Shown: in pieces, positions 11,772-21,685 of the stretch
Position numbering within the stretch: the stretch's first letter is position 1
Layout: every line of letters starts with the position of its first letter
Source: Vulcanibacillus modesticaldus
GTDB taxonomy: Bacteria; Bacillota; Bacilli; Tepidibacillales; Tepidibacillaceae
Direction: 5' to 3'
DNA: 37,950 nt
Assembly: GCF_001730235.1 (NCBI RefSeq)
Contig: NZ_MIJF01000015.1
Coordinates: 1 to 37,950 of the forward strand
Translations under genes and position numbers: made by a program
Notes under the pieces: model-generated
Database searches by the model: none
Seen by the model: the letters and a program-made list of their open reading frames with translations, nothing else
Told to the model about the DNA's origin: nothing

Positions 11772-14480
11772 ATGGAGAGAAAAGATGTTTTTAATGTAAA
11801 GTCTACATTAAAAGTAGCCGGCAAGGAGTATAAGTATTATTCGCTGAAAAAACTTGAAGAAAATGGCGTTGGTAAGGTTTCAAAACTCCCATTCTCTATT
11901 AAGGTGTTATTAGAAGCTGCTGTACGTCAGCTTGATGGTAAAGGTGTAACTGAGGAACATGTAAAACAGTTAGCTAATTGGGCTGAAGGTGCAGGAAAGG
12001 GTAAAGAGGTGGCTTTCAAACCTGCTCGAATAGTATTACAAGATTTTACTGGAGTTCCAGCTGTTGTTGACTTGGCTGCAATGCGTAAAGCGATGGCGGA
12101 CGTAGGTGGAGATCCTGAAAAAATTAATCCTCTAGTACCGGTTGATTTAGTTATTGACCATTCAGTTATGGTAGACAAAGCTGGTACCGATGATGCTTTA
12201 GAATTTAATATGAATTTGGAATTTGAACGTAATGAAGAGCGATATAAATTCCTACGTTGGGCCCAAGAGTCCTTTAATAATTTCCGTGCTGTACCACCTG
12301 CTACTGGAATTATCCATCAGGTAAATCTTGAGTATTTGGCTAAAGTTGTTCAAACAAAAGAGGTTGATGGGGAAGTTGAAGTTTATCCAGATAGTTTAGT
12401 TGGAACAGATTCGCATACCACTATGATTGATGGTTTAGGAGTTGTTGGTTGGGGTGTAGGTGGTATTGAAGCTGAAGCTGGAATGCTTGGACAACCTTTA
12501 TATTTTGTTACACCAGACGTAGTTGGATTTAAATTAACTGGTGAATTACCTGAAGGTGCCACAGCTACAGACTTAGCATTAACGATTGTTGAAATGCTTC
12601 GTAAAAAAGGAGTTGTTGGCAAGTTTGTTGAGTTCTATGGTGATGGTTTAAGTAGTATGAGCTTAGCTGATAGAGCGACCGTTGCTAACATGGCACCAGA
12701 GTATGGAGCGACGATGGGCTTCTTCCCAGTGGATAATGAAACATTGTCTTATTTACGATTAACTGGGCGTGATGAAGAGTTAATCAAACTTATTGAAGCA
12801 TATTATAGGGAACAGGGCTTATTCCGTGAAGATGGAATGGAACCACCTGTATTCTCCGATACGATAGAATTAGACCTTAGCACAGTTGTTCCTAGTTTAG
12901 CAGGTCCTAAGCGTCCCCAAGACAGAATCAATTTAAAAGATATGAAAACTACTTGGAATGAAACCATTCAAAAGCCAATTGATCAAGGTGGATTAGGACT
13001 TAAAGAGGAAGATATCAATAAGGAAGTTGTTGTTTCTCATTACAATGGCGAAAAATCAACGTTAAAAACTGGAGCAGTGGTAATTGCGGCTATTACAAGC
13101 TGTACAAATACCTCTAATCCTAGCGTAATGTTAGGTGCCGGGCTAGTGGCTAAAAAAGCTGTAGAAAGAGGTCTTAAGAAACCAGCTTATGTGAAAAGTT
13201 CATTAACACCTGGTTCAAGGGTAGTAACCGATTATTTGAAAAATGCTGGGTTATTAGATTCTCTTGAAAAATTAGGATTTAATGTGGCAGGTTATGGTTG
13301 TGCTACATGTATTGGAAATAGTGGTCCGCTACCAGAAGAAGTAAGTAAGGTTGTTGAAGAAAATGATCTAACGGTAACTTCAGTTCTATCAGGAAATAGA
13401 AACTTTGAAGGACGTGTTCATGCGCAGGTAAAAGCAAATTACTTAGCTTCACCTCCATTAGTTGTTGTTTATGCATTAGCAGGTACAGTTGATATCGATT
13501 TAGATAAAGAACCAATTGGATATGATCAAGATAATCAACCAGTTTATATGAAGGATATTTGGCCAACTAGCCAAGAAATTAAAGAAGCGATAAATTCTGC
13601 ATTAAAACCTGAATTATTCCGTAAACAATACAGTTCCGTATTTACTGCTAACGAGCGTTGGAATAAAATCGATGCTCCTAAAGGAAAGCTCTATGATTGG
13701 GATGAGAATTCAACATACATTCAAAATCCTCCATTCTTTGAAGGATTAAGTCCTGATGTTGAAGATATTAAAGAAATCAAAGGAGCAAGAGTGCTAGCCT
13801 TATTAGGTGATTCGGTAACTACTGACCATATTTCACCGGCAGGAAGTATTAAAGTAGATAGTCCCGCAGGTAAATATCTAATTGAACGTGGAGTTGCTCA
13901 GAAGGACTTCAATTCATATGGTTCACGTCGCGGTAATCATGACGTGATGATGAGAGGAACATTTGCCAATATTCGTATCCGGAATCAAATTGTACCTGGG
14001 ACAGAGGGTGGCTTAACCAAGTACTTACCAACTGATGAAGTAATGCCAATCTACGATGCGGCTATGAGATATAAATCAGATGGAACACCTCTTGTAGTAA
14101 TTGCGGGTAAAGAATATGGAACTGGTAGCTCCCGTGACTGGGCTGCAAAAGGTACTAACCTGTTAGGGGTAAAAGCAGTAATTGCTGAAAGTTTTGAACG
14201 TATTCATCGTAGCAACCTAGTTGGTATGGGCGTTCTACCATTACAATTCGCTGATGGAACAAATTGGAAATCATTAAATATCGATGGTACTGAAACATTT
14301 AACATTTTAGGACTTGATAATAATCTTAAACCTGGGCAAACTATACGGGTTGAAGCGATTAGGAAAGATGGTTCTAAATTTACATTTGATGTTATCGTCC
14401 GCCTTGATAGTGTAGTTGATATTGAATATTATCGCAATGGTGGAATTTTGCAAACTGTATTACGTCAGTTGCGTAAATAG
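11772..14480 (+). CDS. acnA: Aconitate hydratase (aconitase A)
   Basis: A [4Fe-4S] enzyme of the TCA cycle that isomerises citrate to isocitrate. In Bacillus the same protein binds iron-responsive RNA when its cluster is lost. It has 902 residues, the usual AcnA length. The cluster ligands are Cys444 in [10 protein letters not shown], and Cys510 and Cys513 in [13 protein letters not shown]. Substrate motifs include [13 protein letters not shown] and, in the swivel domain, [10 protein letters not shown]. The start follows GGGGGGAG. A TATAAT lies at about 11720 but its -35 box is weak. It is monocistronic and followed by a hairpin at 14509-14530. Confidence 0.97.
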   Translation: MERKDVFNVKSTLKVAGKEYKYYSLKKLEENGVGKVSKLPFSIKVLLEAAVRQLDGKGVTEEHVKQLANWAEGAGKGKEVAFKPARIVLQDFTGVPAVVDLAAMRKAMADVGGDPEKINPLVPVDLVIDHSVMVDKAGTDDALEFNMNLEFERNEERYKFLRWAQESFNNFRAVPPATGIIHQVNLEYLAKVVQTKEVDGEVEVYPDSLVGTDSHTTMIDGLGVVGWGVGGIEAEAGMLGQPLYFVTPDVVGFKLTGELPEGATATDLALTIVEMLRKKGVVGKFVEFYGDGLSSMSLADRATVANMAPEYGATMGFFPVDNETLSYLRLTGRDEELIKLIEAYYREQGLFREDGMEPPVFSDTIELDLSTVVPSLAGPKRPQDRINLKDMKTTWNETIQKPIDQGGLGLKEEDINKEVVVSHYNGEKSTLKTGAVVIAAITSCTNTSNPSVMLGAGLVAKKAVERGLKKPAYVKSSLTPGSRVVTDYLKNAGLLDSLEKLGFNVAGYGCATCIGNSGPLPEEVSKVVEENDLTVTSVLSGNRNFEGRVHAQVKANYLASPPLVVVYALAGTVDIDLDKEPIGYDQDNQPVYMKDIWPTSQEIKEAINSALKPELFRKQYSSVFTANERWNKIDAPKGKLYDWDENSTYIQNPPFFEGLSPDVEDIKEIKGARVLALLGDSVTTDHISPAGSIKVDSPAGKYLIERGVAQKDFNSYGSRRGNHDVMMRGTFANIRIRNQIVPGTEGGLTKYLPTDEVMPIYDAAMRYKSDGTPLVVIAGKEYGTGSSRDWAAKGTNLLGVKAVIAESFERIHRSNLVGMGVLPLQFADGTNWKSLNIDGTETFNILGLDNNLKPGQTIRVEAIRKDGSKFTFDVIVRLDSVVDIEYYRNGGILQTVLRQLRK

Positions 14481-14508
14481 TTCGCTAAGTAAATAAGTAT
14501 TTTGCAAA

Positions 14509-14530
14509 GGCGTCTATATTTATAGGCGCC
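14509..14530 (+). terminator. Hairpin after acnA, weak terminator
   Basis: GGCGTCTATA and TATAGGCGCC form ten pairs (one G-T) around a two-base gap, followed by ATTCTC rather than a T run. It may protect the acnA 3' end or terminate weakly. Confidence 0.5.
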
Positions 14531-14545
14531 ATTCTCAATTACAAA

Positions 14546-14615
14546 AGTGGTATTTTGTAACGCGCTCACCTTGTCCGTTACACTCCCAAAAGCCGCACTT
14601 ATACAAAATACCACT
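14546..14615. repeat. Structured 70-bp inverted-repeat element upstream of secG
   Basis: AGTGGTATTTTGTA (14546-14559) and TACAAAATACCACT (14602-14615) are perfect 14-bp inverted repeats. They enclose 42 bases that are richer in GC than the surroundings. A second repeat, GTAACG/CGTTAC (14557-14562 and 14576-14581), overlaps the first stem and would compete with it. Read on the minus strand the long stem ends in ACTTTTGT. No ORF, target duplication or known riboswitch core was recognised. It could be a small MITE-like repeat, a structured RNA or a terminator. Confidence 0.5.
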
Positions 14616-14764
14616 CTTAATCTTCCAGTGGTTCCCTGTTTCTTAGGTGATGGGAGTTCGTCTAGATTTTTTGTTATTTTTACAAAAGTCTAGGATTATA
14701 TCTTGCGCTTTATCTCGATTTATGATAAATTGTACATGTTAAACTCCTTGAGGAGGTGTAGATC

Positions 14765-15001
14765 GTGACTATTTTCTTCAAGATTCTATTGATGCTTATA
14801 TCATTAGGGCTAATTGCAACTGTATTATTACAATCAGGTAAAAGTGCTGGTTTATCTGGAAGTATTGCTGGAGGAGCGGAGCAACTATTCGGTAAACAAA
14901 AGGCACGTGGTTTAGATGCTCTACTTGAGAAAATAACAGTTGGATTGGCAGTTGGCTTTATTATTTTATCTATGGTAGTAGCTTACATAGTGAAGGGATA
15001 A
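14765..15001 (+). CDS. secG: Preprotein translocase subunit SecG
   Basis: A small inner-membrane subunit of the SecYEG channel that assists SecA-driven export. It has 78 residues, with two transmembrane segments (about 3-20 and 56-76) around the conserved QSGKSAGLSGSIAGGAEQLFG loop. The start is GTG at 14765 behind AGGAGGTGTAGATC. It opens the conserved secG-est-rnr-smpB-ssrA block of Bacillales, but a strong terminator separates it from est here. Confidence 0.96.
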   Translation: MTIFFKILLMLISLGLIATVLLQSGKSAGLSGSIAGGAEQLFGKQKARGLDALLEKITVGLAVGFIILSMVVAYIVKG

Positions 15002-15059
15002 GCTAGTCTTATTCGGCACTAAGTTGGTTTTATTTAATTTTATACTGATAAAATAGACT

Positions 15060-15088
15060 AACAGCAAGGTTTAACTTGCTGTTTTTTT
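15060..15088 (+). terminator. Terminator after secG
   Basis: AACAGCAAG and CTTGCTGTT pair perfectly around a six-base loop and run into seven T residues. Confidence 0.9.
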
Positions 15089-15237
15089 CATGTGCATTAG
15101 CATTTTTGTTCATTTCAATGATTAAAATTTTTAAATATAGATAATAAAATATAGATAAATAAGAGCGAAAATGATCAAAGTTCCAACCATGATTTTTTGG
15201 GTAACTAGCGTATGGAACTTGTTGGAGGGGAGAAAAA

Positions 15238-15984
15238 ATGAAAATAACCAAAAGAAGGCCGGATCCTTTTTTTTACGAAGGGAAAAAAGAAGTTGGGATT
15301 TTATTAATACATGGGTTTACTGGTTCTCCGGCCGAGTTAAGTTTATTAGGGAAATTCCTTCATCAAACAGGTTACACTGTTTACGCACCGTTGCTTGCTG
15401 GACATGGTAAGACCCCTGAAGAGATGAAAAAAACAAATAAAGATGACTGGTGGAATTCTGTATTAGAGGCTTATGAACACCTAAAACAAAAAGGATATGA
15501 TCGTATTATTGCTATTGGTTTGTCAATGGGAGGAATCCTAGCACTGAAATTAGCCATGGAAAAACCTTTATTGGCAGTTATACCTATGGCAGCACCAATT
15601 TTTGTTCACGATAGACGTGTAGCTTTAACAAGATGGTTAAAGTATTTTATAACTTATTCAGTTAAAGAAAAGAAGGAAGAACACATTGAAAGTCAGTTAG
15701 CAAGTTATGATCGAGTGCCTGTTATTTGTGTGGAGAGTTTACATAAACTGATAAAAGAAGTTAAAGTATCATTAAATAAAGTTGGGATTCCTACCTTAGT
15801 AATCCAAGGAATGAATGATGAAACCGTCGTACCTGAAAGTGCTAATTATATTTTTAATAATATTAATTCCACTTTAAAGGAAATAAAGTGGTACCACCAA
15901 TCAACACATATCATCACTTTAGATAATGAAAGAGAAAAACTTTTTGAAGATATTAGATTATTTCTTGAAAGAGTCAGTAAATAA
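15238..15984 (+). CDS. est: Carboxylesterase, Est30/YvaK type
   Basis: A cytoplasmic alpha/beta hydrolase of 248 residues that hydrolyses short-chain carboxylic esters. The nucleophile Ser96 lies in GLSMGG, Asp194 in GMNDETV and His224 in STHIITLD, the spacing of the thermostable Bacillus/Geobacillus carboxylesterases. The HGFTGSP oxyanion motif is at about 25-31. The ATG at 15238 follows TGGAGGGGAGAAAAA. Its natural substrate is unknown. It is conserved next to rnr in bacilli, and rnr starts 34 bases after its stop, so the two are probably co-transcribed. Confidence 0.95.
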   Translation: MKITKRRPDPFFYEGKKEVGILLIHGFTGSPAELSLLGKFLHQTGYTVYAPLLAGHGKTPEEMKKTNKDDWWNSVLEAYEHLKQKGYDRIIAIGLSMGGILALKLAMEKPLLAVIPMAAPIFVHDRRVALTRWLKYFITYSVKEKKEEHIESQLASYDRVPVICVESLHKLIKEVKVSLNKVGIPTLVIQGMNDETVVPESANYIFNNINSTLKEIKWYHQSTHIITLDNEREKLFEDIRLFLERVSK

Positions 15985-16018
15985 TATATAAGGAAGTACT
16001 AAAAGAAAGGAGGCATTT

Positions 16019-18313
16019 TTGTTGCAGATCAATAAAGAGAATATATTGGATTTTATGCGAGAAAAATTGTATAAACCGATGAATATTTCGGAATTAGAGG
16101 AAGTATTTGAAATCAAAAATGCTCAAAAATTTAAAGAGTTCATAAAATTAATGAATGAACTAGAGGAAAATGGTGAAATAATTAGGACTAGGACGAATCG
16201 TTATGGGCTCCCTGAAAAGATGAATTTAGTTAAAGGGAAGCTTCAAGGACATCCTAAGGGGTTTGGTTTTGTAATTCCCGAGGAAAAAGGAGAGCCTGAT
16301 GTCTATATTCATGCTAATGATATCAACGGTGCTATGAACGGTGATCTAGTATTAGTTAGATTGAGTAAAAAAGCAAGTGGTGCCAGACCAGAAGGCGAAA
16401 TAATTAGAATTTTAAAACGTGCCAATAAAGAGATTGTTGGAACCTTTACGGAAGGCGAATACTATGGATTTGTTGTTCCTGATGATAAGAGGATATATCA
16501 AGATATTTTCATTCCCAAGTCAAAAATAAATGGGGCAGTAGCGGGACATAAAGTAGTCGTTAGGATTGATAAGTATCCTGAAGGTAGAATGAGTCCAGAA
16601 GGAGAAGTAGTTGAGATATTGGGTCATAAAAATGATCCAGGAGTTGATATTTTATCGATAATTCGTAAGTATGCTTTACCGGAGGAATTTCCAAATGAAG
16701 TTCTAGAAGAAGCCGCAGCAATACCTGACCAAATACCCGAGGAAGAGATTAAGAAAAGGCGTGATCTTCGTGGTAAAAGGATGGTTACGATAGATGGTGA
16801 AGATGCAAAGGACTTAGACGATGCTGTTTCGATCGAAAGACTTGGTAATGGTAACTACTTACTTGGTGTACATATTGCAGACGTTAGTTACTACGTTAAA
16901 GAAGGTTCTTATTTAGATCGTGAAGCATATAATCGCGGGACAAGCGTTTATCTAGTTGATCGGGTAATTCCAATGTTACCTCATCGTTTATCAAATGGTA
17001 TATGCTCATTAAATCCTCAAGAAGACCGTCTGGCAATGAGCTGTGAGATGGAAATCACTCCTAAAGGTGAAGTAGTTAATCATGATATTTTTACCAGCGT
17101 TATCAGAACTAATGAGAGAATGACTTACACGAATGTAAGAAAAATCTTAGAAGAAGAGCCTCCTGAACTTATGGAAAGATATCAGGATCTAATTGAAGAT
17201 TTTCGTTTGATGAAAGATTTAGCATTAATTCTTAGAAAAAAACGCCTAAATCGTGGAGCCATCGATTTTGATTTTGAAGAATCAAAGATTATCGTTGATG
17301 AGAGTGGAAAGCCTGTTGAAATAAAAAATCGCGAACGAACAATTGCTGAACAAATAATTGAAGAATTCATGTTAATCGCTAATGAAACGGTTGCTGAACA
17401 TTTTTATTGGCTTCAAGTTCCATTTCTTTACCGAATTCACGAAGATCCTGATCAGGATAAGTTATTTTCCTTTGCTGAATTTATCACGAATTTTGGCTAT
17501 GTGGTAAAAGGAATAGGGAATAACATTCATCCTAGAGCATTGCAAGCCTTATTGGAAGAGGTTAAAGATACTCCTGAACAAACAATTATCAGTACAGTAT
17601 TATTAAGGTCGATGAAACAAGCACGTTATGAACCTGAACCTTTAGGACATTTTGGATTATCTGTAGATTATTACTCCCATTTTACATCACCAATTAGACG
17701 ATATCCTGATTTACAAATTCATCGTATTATTCGGGAAGTTTTAGAAAAAGGTGGGTTATCTCCAGAAAGACATACCTATTTAAATAGCATCATGTCTTCA
17801 GTTGCCGAACATTCTTCGGACCGTGAACGCTTAGCTGTAGATGCTGAGCGAGAAACGGAAGAATTAAAGAAAGCTGAATTTATGCTTGATAAGATAGGCG
17901 AAGATTTTGAAGGGATAATCAGTAGTGTGACTTCCTTTGGTATGTTTGTAAAATTGGAAAATTCTGTTGAAGGGATGGTTCATGTAAGTTATTTAACAGA
18001 TGATTATTATTATTACCACGACAAGCAATATGCTTTAATCGGTGAACGGACAGGCAAGGTGTACCGAATAGGTGATATGGTTAAAGTAAAGGTGATCGAT
18101 GTTAATTTGGATGAACACACTGTTGACTTTCAACTAGTAGATTTTGCTGATAAAAAGTCAAAACTTAAACCCAAAGTGATTGAAAATGGTAAGATAAAGA
18201 GCAAGAGAAAAAAGAAAAAGGTTAGTATCATTGAAAAAGAAAAAGATATTAATGTAATCGTAGCAAAGAAGGTAAGAAAAAAGAAAAAATACAGAAATAA
18301 AAAGAAGAAATAA
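16019..18313 (+). CDS. rnr: Ribonuclease R
   Basis: A processive 3'-5' exoribonuclease that degrades structured RNA and, with SmpB-tmRNA, non-stop mRNA. It has 764 residues. In order it carries an N-terminal winged helix, two cold-shock OB domains (with [11 protein letters not shown], about 77-87), the RNB catalytic domain with the metal-binding [15 protein letters not shown] and the [15 protein letters not shown] region, and an S1 domain (about 629-710). The long Lys/Arg-rich tail (about 715-764) is a usual RNase R feature that binds RNA or SmpB. Two TTG codons (16019 and 16022) follow AAAGGAGG, and either may start the protein. Confidence 0.97.
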   Translation: MLQINKENILDFMREKLYKPMNISELEEVFEIKNAQKFKEFIKLMNELEENGEIIRTRTNRYGLPEKMNLVKGKLQGHPKGFGFVIPEEKGEPDVYIHANDINGAMNGDLVLVRLSKKASGARPEGEIIRILKRANKEIVGTFTEGEYYGFVVPDDKRIYQDIFIPKSKINGAVAGHKVVVRIDKYPEGRMSPEGEVVEILGHKNDPGVDILSIIRKYALPEEFPNEVLEEAAAIPDQIPEEEIKKRRDLRGKRMVTIDGEDAKDLDDAVSIERLGNGNYLLGVHIADVSYYVKEGSYLDREAYNRGTSVYLVDRVIPMLPHRLSNGICSLNPQEDRLAMSCEMEITPKGEVVNHDIFTSVIRTNERMTYTNVRKILEEEPPELMERYQDLIEDFRLMKDLALILRKKRLNRGAIDFDFEESKIIVDESGKPVEIKNRERTIAEQIIEEFMLIANETVAEHFYWLQVPFLYRIHEDPDQDKLFSFAEFITNFGYVVKGIGNNIHPRALQALLEEVKDTPEQTIISTVLLRSMKQARYEPEPLGHFGLSVDYYSHFTSPIRRYPDLQIHRIIREVLEKGGLSPERHTYLNSIMSSVAEHSSDRERLAVDAERETEELKKAEFMLDKIGEDFEGIISSVTSFGMFVKLENSVEGMVHVSYLTDDYYYYHDKQYALIGERTGKVYRIGDMVKVKVIDVNLDEHTVDFQLVDFADKKSKLKPKVIENGKIKSKRKKKKVSIIEKEKDINVIVAKKVRKKKKYRNKKKK

Positions 18314-18342
18314 AAAGTCACTTTTGTGGCTTTTTATTTTTT
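18312..18342 (+). terminator. Terminator after rnr
   Basis: AAAAAGTCAC and GTGGCTTTTT pair around TTTT, followed by ATTTTTT. It separates rnr from the GGDEF-EAL gene. Confidence 0.85.
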
Positions 18343-18385
18343 GGGAAAATAAGATTAATTATATGGGAAAATAAGATTAATTATA
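18342..18385. repeat. Perfect 22-bp tandem duplication
   Basis: TGGGAAAATAAGATTAATTATA occurs twice head to tail (18342-18363 and 18364-18385), between the rnr terminator and the next promoter. It is probably a recent slippage duplication. Confidence 0.9.
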
Positions 18386-18421
18386 ATGGAGTTTTATTTT
18401 GATTAGGTAGACTTTTATTGT

Positions 18422-18482
18422 TGTCGAATTATGACAGAATTTGTCGAATATATAGACAAATCTCGACAAAATTATGTACTAT
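18422..18482 (+). promoter_or_regulatory. Promoter of the GGDEF-EAL gene with Spo0A-box-like sites
   Basis: TGTCGAA, the core Spo0A box, occurs at 18422-18428 and 18442-18448, exactly 20 bp apart. A third, reversed copy with one mismatch (TCGACAA, 18463-18469) follows. A SigA-like promoter TAGACA (18453-18458), 18 bp, TACTAT (18477-18482) overlaps the boxes. This predicts control by phosphorylated Spo0A; the direction of the effect cannot be told. Confidence 0.55.
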
Positions 18483-18531
18483 ATACACATACTTATTTAA
18501 TTTGCTAAAGTGAAAATGGGAGATGTCTTAT

Positions 18532-20436
18532 ATGCGACACAAAGGTAAATTATTTGCGATAGTTTTAACTTTATTATCTTTGGCAGTGATGATAGTTAGG
18601 CGTTATTTGATCTCCGGCCCTTTAAGTTTAAATCAGCTAAGCGAATTTTTTGAAATTGCTTTAATATATGGTATTATCTTTTGGATGATAGGAACGAAGT
18701 TTGATAAAACAAAAATGGAAATCATAAAACGTATTCAAATAGAGGAAAAGCTAAAAGAGAGTGAAGAGCGTTATCGTAGTTTAGTCGAAATCTCCCCTCA
18801 GATTATCGTCTTACATGGTAATAAAAAAATTATTTATGTTAATCCAGCGGGAATTAGGACAATTGGTGCTGCGAGTATGGATGACTTTGTAGGAAGATCG
18901 ATATTGGATTTTATTCATCCAGATTACCACCAAATAATTATGGAGCGGTTGAAAAAGGTTCTTGATGGTGAAGATATAGAATTTATAGAATTGAAGTTAA
19001 TTACTAATGATGGCAGAGAAGTGTTTGTTGAAACTAAGTCATCAATAGTAAAATTTATGGGTGAAAATGTGGTTCTAACCGTGATAAATGATATTAGTAA
19101 GCAGAAAAAGTCTGAAGAAAAACTACGCTATTTTGCTTTTTATGATCAATTAACAGGGTTGCCAAATCGTAATAGTTTAGAGAAATATATAAAGAACATT
19201 TTAATTCAGAAAGAACAAAGAGTTGCATTTCTTATGATTGATCTTGATCGTTTCAAGTTAATTAATGATACTTATGGTCACCGGGTAGGAGATTTAGTTC
19301 TTAAACATGTAGCGGAACTATTGCAAAAATGTATAGGAGATGAAGGACAAATATTTAGATTTGGCGGAGACGAATTTATCTGTATCGTAGAAGAAGCTGT
19401 CGAAAGTAAAATTATAGAAGTTGCTCGAAAATTAACTTCTGATCATTATTATCCACTTAATATTAAGGAGCATGAAATTTTTATTTCTTACAGTGTAGGA
19501 ATCAGTCTTTATCCTATCGATGGATTGGAACAGGAAACATTATTTAAAAAGGCTGATATAGCAATGTATCAAGCTAAAAAAGATGAAGGAAATACCTATC
19601 AATTTTATAAAGATGAAATTAAATTTAATTCTTTGCAGAAGATTGAAATAGAAAAAGATCTCAGAAAAGCTTTAGATAATGAAGAATTTGTTTTGAATTA
19701 TCAACCTAAAATTGATTTATTCTCGGGAGAAATTGTTGGATTAGAGGCATTAATAAGATGGCATCATCCTAATTTAGGGGTCATATCTCCAGTAGATTTC
19801 ATTCCAGATGCTGAAGAAACAGGTTTAATCGTACCAATTGGAGAATGGGTACTAGAAAATGCGGTTAAGGATGTAAAAGCTCTACATGAAGAAGGTTTTA
19901 AGCTTAATGTTGCAGTAAATATTTCTGTCCGACAGTTTTATCAGAGAAATTTTGTAGATATGATAAAAAGGATAATAAAAGAAAATGATTATGATCCTCG
20001 ATGTTTAGACTTGGAAATAACCGAAAGTATTGTACAAAATGTAGATGAATCAGTGTTGATACTTAAACAGTTAAAAGATTTGGGTATTATGGTTTCAATT
20101 GATGATTTTGGGACTGGTTATTCATCCTTAAGTTTATTAAATAAATTACCAATAGATAATTTGAAAATAGATAAAAGCTTTATACAGGAATTAGTCAATG
20201 ACAAAAGTATGGAGACAATTGTAAAAACGATTATTGCCATGGGGAAAATTTTAAACTTCAAAGTTATTGCTGAAGGAATAGACAATAAACAACAAGTTGA
20301 TTTTCTAAAACAACAAGAATGTCATATCGGTCAAGGTTATTATTTTAGTCGTCCTATAACAATAAGAGAACTTAAAAAATTAATAACTGTAAAGGCAGTA
20401 AAGAAAGATAAAAACATGATGACAATCTCGAAGTGA
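18532..20436 (+). CDS. Membrane-anchored PAS-GGDEF-EAL protein (cyclic di-GMP turnover)
   Basis: 634 residues. Two transmembrane segments at about 7-22 and 38-54, then a helical linker, a PAS domain (about 78-190), GGDEF (about 195-355) and EAL (about 370-625). The GGDEF motif is intact (RFGGDEF, 278-282), so diguanylate cyclase activity is possible, but the inhibitory RxxD site before it is absent (GDEG there). The EAL domain also looks active: EAL 405-407, EITES 495-499, DDFGTGYSS 524-532, Lys545 and Gln601. It may therefore both make and degrade c-di-GMP, and the direction cannot be predicted. I start at the second ATG, nine bases after GGGAG; the first ATG (18523) touches that site. It has its own promoter and terminators on both sides. 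Confidence 0.95.
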   Translation: MRHKGKLFAIVLTLLSLAVMIVRRYLISGPLSLNQLSEFFEIALIYGIIFWMIGTKFDKTKMEIIKRIQIEEKLKESEERYRSLVEISPQIIVLHGNKKIIYVNPAGIRTIGAASMDDFVGRSILDFIHPDYHQIIMERLKKVLDGEDIEFIELKLITNDGREVFVETKSSIVKFMGENVVLTVINDISKQKKSEEKLRYFAFYDQLTGLPNRNSLEKYIKNILIQKEQRVAFLMIDLDRFKLINDTYGHRVGDLVLKHVAELLQKCIGDEGQIFRFGGDEFICIVEEAVESKIIEVARKLTSDHYYPLNIKEHEIFISYSVGISLYPIDGLEQETLFKKADIAMYQAKKDEGNTYQFYKDEIKFNSLQKIEIEKDLRKALDNEEFVLNYQPKIDLFSGEIVGLEALIRWHHPNLGVISPVDFIPDAEETGLIVPIGEWVLENAVKDVKALHEEGFKLNVAVNISVRQFYQRNFVDMIKRIIKENDYDPRCLDLEITESIVQNVDESVLILKQLKDLGIMVSIDDFGTGYSSLSLLNKLPIDNLKIDKSFIQELVNDKSMETIVKTIIAMGKILNFKVIAEGIDNKQQVDFLKQQECHIGQGYYFSRPITIRELKKLITVKAVKKDKNMMTISK

Positions 20437-20461
20437 AAGTTGAAAAGTGAGGCTAGGGTAA

Positions 20462-20488
20462 AAAAATCCACCGGGTTGGTGGATTTTT
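20462..20488 (+). terminator. Terminator after the GGDEF-EAL gene
   Basis: AAAAATCCACC and GGTGGATTTTT pair perfectly around a five-base loop. Confidence 0.9.
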
Positions 20489-20560
20489 ACTGTCTTTTCA
20501 TGCTATAATTTTGTTCTAATGATAATAAAAAGAGTTGGATAAAATAGGGGTGAGCACGAT

Positions 20561-21028
20561 ATGAATAAAAAAGGAACAAAAGTTGTAGCACAAAATAGAA
20601 AGGCTACTCATGACTATTATATAGAAGATACTTATGAAGCAGGCATCGTGCTTACAGGTACCGAAATAAAATCAATTCGTGCTGGGAAAGCCAATCTCAA
20701 GGATAGTTTTGCGCGAATTTCCAATGGTGAAGCATTTATTCATAATATGCATATTAGTCCTTTTGAACATGGTAATCGTTTCAATCATGAACCGACTCGT
20801 ACAAGAAAATTACTCCTTCATAAAGATGAAATCAATAAACTAATAGGATTAACTAAAGAAAAAGGTTACTCTTTAGTTCCACTAAAACTGTATTTGCGTA
20901 ACGGATTTGCTAAGCTTGAGCTTGCTTTAGCAAAGGGTAAAAAGTTATATGATAAGCGTCATTCGATTGCTAAGCGTGATGCGGAAAGACAAATTGCGAG
21001 GGCGCTACGTGAAAAGCAAAAATACTGA
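20561..21028 (+). CDS. smpB: SsrA-binding protein SmpB
   Basis: The tmRNA partner in trans-translation; it places the tRNA-like end of tmRNA in stalled ribosomes. It has 155 residues. Typical motifs are [21 protein letters not shown], then KANLKDSFA and an [20 protein letters not shown] segment. The basic C-terminal tail (ALREKQKY) enters the mRNA channel. The ATG follows GGGGTGAGCACGAT. ssrA lies 88 bp downstream, as in other bacilli. The rnr, smpB and ssrA products act together on non-stop mRNA. Confidence 0.97.
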   Translation: MNKKGTKVVAQNRKATHDYYIEDTYEAGIVLTGTEIKSIRAGKANLKDSFARISNGEAFIHNMHISPFEHGNRFNHEPTRTRKLLLHKDEINKLIGLTKEKGYSLVPLKLYLRNGFAKLELALAKGKKLYDKRHSIAKRDAERQIARALREKQKY

Positions 21029-21044
21029 TGTAAAAAAATTCATC

Positions 21045-21073
21045 TTTAAAGATATAGCTGTATATGATATACT
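21045..21073 (+). promoter_or_regulatory. Possible ssrA promoter
   Basis: TTTAAA (21045-21050), 17 bp, TATACT (21068-21073). Transcription would start near 21082 and give a precursor trimmed to the mature 5' end at 21117. A second candidate (TTGATG, 17 bp, TTTAAT) lies closer to the gene. Confidence 0.45.
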
Positions 21074-21116
21074 AATTGATGCAGTTTTTTATATACAATT
21101 TAATATTTTCTTACTT

Positions 21117-21478
21117 GGGGGCGTTTTGGATTCGACGGGGATAGATCGAGCATCAGTAGCGAGCCGAGGGGCTGCGACCTCGTAAAAACGCGAAGCCAAA
21201 TGTAACTGGCAAAACTAACAATAACTTCGCATTAGCTGCTTAATTCAGCTTGCGGCTCTACCACTCCATCGCCCATGTGGAGTGACTAGGGTTCAACCGT
21301 AGTGGGATACGCGGTTCACCTTCCGTCTGTAGGTTGCCGAAGAGATTAATCAGACTAGTCCATTAGATCGTGGGTTGCTTGGCAGTCTAGTGGATGAAAA
21401 TTATTCAAGTAACTGCGCTCGGAGAAGCTGATGTGACGATATTCTCGGACAGGGGTTCGATTCCCCTCGCCTCCACCA
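21117..21478 (+). ncRNA. ssrA: Transfer-messenger RNA
   Basis: The 5' end GGGGGCG pairs with CGCCTCC at the 3' end to form the acceptor stem, CCA is encoded (21476-21478), and GGGGTTCGATTCCCC forms the T arm. The conserved TTTTGGATTCGACGGGGAT follows the 5' end. The tag reading frame begins at the GGC at 21208 and encodes GKTNNNFALAA before TAA (21241-21243). With the uncoded first alanine the tag is AGKTNNNFALAA. The C-terminal ALAA is the ClpXP degradation signal. The 362-base length is normal. Confidence 0.97.
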
Positions 21479-21480
21479 GA

Positions 21481-21518
21481 TATGAAAAAAGACACCGCGT
21501 GAGGTGTCTTTTTTCATA
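21481..21518 (+). terminator. Terminator of ssrA
   Basis: TATGAAAAAAGACACC and GGTGTCTTTTTTCATA are perfect inverted repeats around GCGTGA, with the T run inside the descending arm. Confidence 0.93.
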
Positions 21519-21535
21519 TACTAAAGGGGTAAATA

Positions 21536-21565
21536 TTGTTTTAAAAAAAAATGCTATGATATAAT
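21536..21565 (+). promoter_or_regulatory. Promoter of the chemoreceptor gene
   Basis: TTGTTT (21536-21541), 18 bp, TATAAT (21560-21565), about 120 bases before the start codon. No sigma-D motility promoter was recognised. Confidence 0.5.
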
Positions 21566-21685
21566 TTTTGTGAAATGATAATTGGTAACTTTATTTTGTT
21601 TGAACTATGAAAGATAACAGTTAGACTAGGAAAATATGATTTTTTTAAAACTTAATAATAAATTTTCTAGGGAGGGATGAAACAG

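Noticed and set aside
15171-15410. 79-residue frame overlapping est
   Set aside because: It is a shadow in another frame of the est start; est has the ribosome binding site and catalytic motifs.
18130-18321. 63-residue hydrophobic minus-strand frame
   Set aside because: It is antisense to the Lys/Arg-rich tail of RNase R, which naturally reads as Phe/Leu on the other strand.
18342-18385. CRISPR-like repeat
   Set aside because: Only two copies, directly adjacent with no spacer. It is a simple tandem duplication.
20949-21185. 78-residue plus-strand frame over the smpB end and ssrA start
   Set aside because: It overlaps smpB in another frame and enters the tmRNA; no ribosome binding site.
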